From Gammaproteobacteria bacterium (lineage in GTDB: Bacteria > Pseudomonadota > Gammaproteobacteria > JAPPPA01): DNA of 6,953 nucleotides. A program made the position numbers and the translations under genes. Where the stretch lies: positions 1 to 6,953 of the forward strand of contig JAPPPA010000077.1 in the NCBI GenBank assembly GCA_028817755.1, given 5' to 3'. Positions 6,710 through 6,953 of this stretch are shown piece after piece; the first letter of the stretch is position 1; each line of letters opens with the position of its first letter. The notes beneath the pieces are model-generated. The model was not told where the DNA came from and ran no database searches. It saw only the letters and a list, made by a program, of their open reading frames with translations.

Positions 6710-6732
6710 TTGACGGCGAAAGCTTGTATGAT
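6705..6732 (+). promoter_or_regulatory. Probable sigma-70 promoter of rpmE2 with GC-rich discriminator
   Basis: A -10 box TATGAT (6727-6732, five of six consensus bases) is preceded at 16 bp by a modest -35 TTGTTT (6705-6710). A better -35-like TTGACG at 6710-6715 is only 11 bp away, too close to pair with this -10. The bases after the -10 are GCGCGCCG, the GC-rich discriminator typical of rRNA and ribosomal protein promoters under ppGpp (stringent) control. Transcription would begin near 6739-6741, leaving a leader of about 85 nt. Confidence 0.6.
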
Positions 6733-6746
6733 GCGCGCCGTCTAAT

Positions 6747-6761
6747 CCACATTGCCTGTGG
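6747..6761 (+). other. First leader hairpin of rpmE2
   Basis: CCACA (6747-6751) and TGTGG (6757-6761) form a five-base stem with loop TTGCC. It would lie close to the 5' end of the transcript predicted from the promoter above. It is short and could be chance; it is recorded because a stronger hairpin follows in the same leader. Confidence 0.35.
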
Positions 6762-6769
6762 TTTGAAGC

Positions 6770-6794
6770 GGTGTCCCGGTCGGGATCGGGCGCC
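6770..6794 (+). other. Main leader hairpin of rpmE2
   Basis: GGTG (6770-6773) plus CCCG (6775-6778) pair with CGGG (6787-6790) plus CGCC (6791-6794): eight pairs including one G-U, a bulged T at 6774, and an eight-base loop. A competing shorter stem, TCCC with GGGA (6774-6777 and 6782-6785), shares its bases. No T-run follows, so it is not a terminator. Ribosomal protein leaders often fold to allow autogenous control, and rpmE leaders have been reported as such; a role here is inferred. Confidence 0.45.
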
Positions 6795-6812
6795 TTACTG
6801 ACATTAATATTT

Positions 6813-6816
6813 GGAG
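6813..6816 (+). promoter_or_regulatory. Ribosome binding site of rpmE2
   Basis: GGAG lies eight bases before the ATG at 6825, set in an AT-rich, probably unpaired stretch (ATTAATATTTGGAG) that follows the leader hairpin. This fits efficient ribosome loading and supports the chosen start. Confidence 0.75.
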
Positions 6817-6824
6817 TTTTTCCC

Positions 6825-6953
6825 ATGCGTGAAGGCATTCACCCAGGTTACCGCGCAGTAGTATTTCACGATACTTCTTGCGACCACAGTTTCATCATCA
6901 ACTCGACTGTAGCAACAGACAAAACGACTGAAGTAGATGGCGTTGAGTACCCA
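6825..6953 (+). CDS. rpmE2: Ribosomal protein L31, type B, N-terminal part (cut by window end)
   Basis: The first 43 residues begin MREGIHPGYRAVVFHDTS and reach VDGVEYP, matching type B L31 (E. coli YkgM/RpmE2: IHPEYRTVVFHDTS, ELDGVTYP). The remaining part, usually about 40-45 residues, lies beyond the window. L31 bridges the two ribosomal subunits at the central protuberance. The zinc form carries a CxC near residues 16-18 and CxxC near 37-40. Here only a single Cys19 is seen and the second site is absent in the visible part, so this is the zinc-independent C-minus form. In many bacteria such a copy is repressed by Zur and replaces the zinc form during zinc starvation. I see no Zur-like palindrome in the 153 bp upstream, while the promoter has a stringent-type discriminator, so it may be the main L31. 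Identity is firm; regulation is inferred. Confidence 0.95.
   Translation, partial: MREGIHPGYRAVVFHDTSCDHSFIINSTVATDKTTEVDGVEYP

Noticed and set aside
6710..6715. TTGACG as the -35 box of the rpmE2 promoter
   Set aside because: The spacing to TATGAT is only 11 bp, well short of the 16-18 bp needed, and no other good -10 lies at the proper distance; TTGTTT at 6705-6710 fits better.
6728..6745. Tiny frame ATG ATG CGC GCC GTC TAA as a leader peptide of rpmE2
   Set aside because: It overlaps the -10 box and discriminator, so it would not be on the transcript, and it has no ribosome binding site.
6801..6816. AT-rich ACATTAATATTTGGAG as a possible Zur box for the type B L31 gene
   Set aside because: It lacks the paired TGTTATA/TATAACA-like arms of known Zur sites and lies in the translation initiation region; it is better explained as an unstructured ribosome loading stretch.

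Overview
The window reads as ordinary chromosomal DNA of a gammaproteobacterium with roughly balanced base composition. AlaC, Hom and the type B L31 protein look like gammaproteobacterial versions, and the layout recalls marine groups such as Oceanospirillales or Cellvibrionales. That placement is inference from remembered protein resemblance, not a computed phylogeny. All genes lie on the + strand. I see no mobile element, CRISPR array, tRNA or rRNA.

Left block (1-5953): the 3' end of an alaC-type aminotransferase is followed by hom (homoserine dehydrogenase), thrC (threonine synthase), a recJ-family DHH exonuclease and a lipoprotein of unknown function. Gaps are 9 bp and 27 bp, then the genes overlap by 14 bp (thrC/recJ, with recJ starting at TTG) and 23 bp (recJ/lipoprotein). 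There is no convincing internal promoter or terminator, so this looks like one transcript. Hom and ThrC carry aspartate semialdehyde to threonine (homoserine kinase is not in the window). AlaC handles alanine and related transamination. RecJ and the lipoprotein appear to be co-transcribed passengers.

Middle block (5954-6671): a 76-bp gap holds a near-perfect 18-bp inverted repeat that strongly resembles the operator of FabR, the TetR-family repressor of unsaturated fatty acid synthesis. It sits just ahead of a PlsC-family lysophospholipid acyltransferase gene with a good ribosome binding site. Operator type and gene function agree, making this the most interesting regulatory signal here.

Right block (6672-6953): a 153-bp intergenic region carries a tandem 12-bp repeat, a probable strong promoter with a GC-rich discriminator, and a structured leader. 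It leads into the 5' part of rpmE2, encoding the zinc-independent (type B) ribosomal protein L31, which is cut by the window end. No Zur-type box is visible, so this L31 may be the housekeeping copy rather than a zinc-starvation paralogue.

I found no clear evidence of a wholly new multi-gene system. The best leads are the FabR-like operator, the divergent RecJ, the unknown lipoprotein with its Cys/His cluster, and the rpmE2 upstream region.
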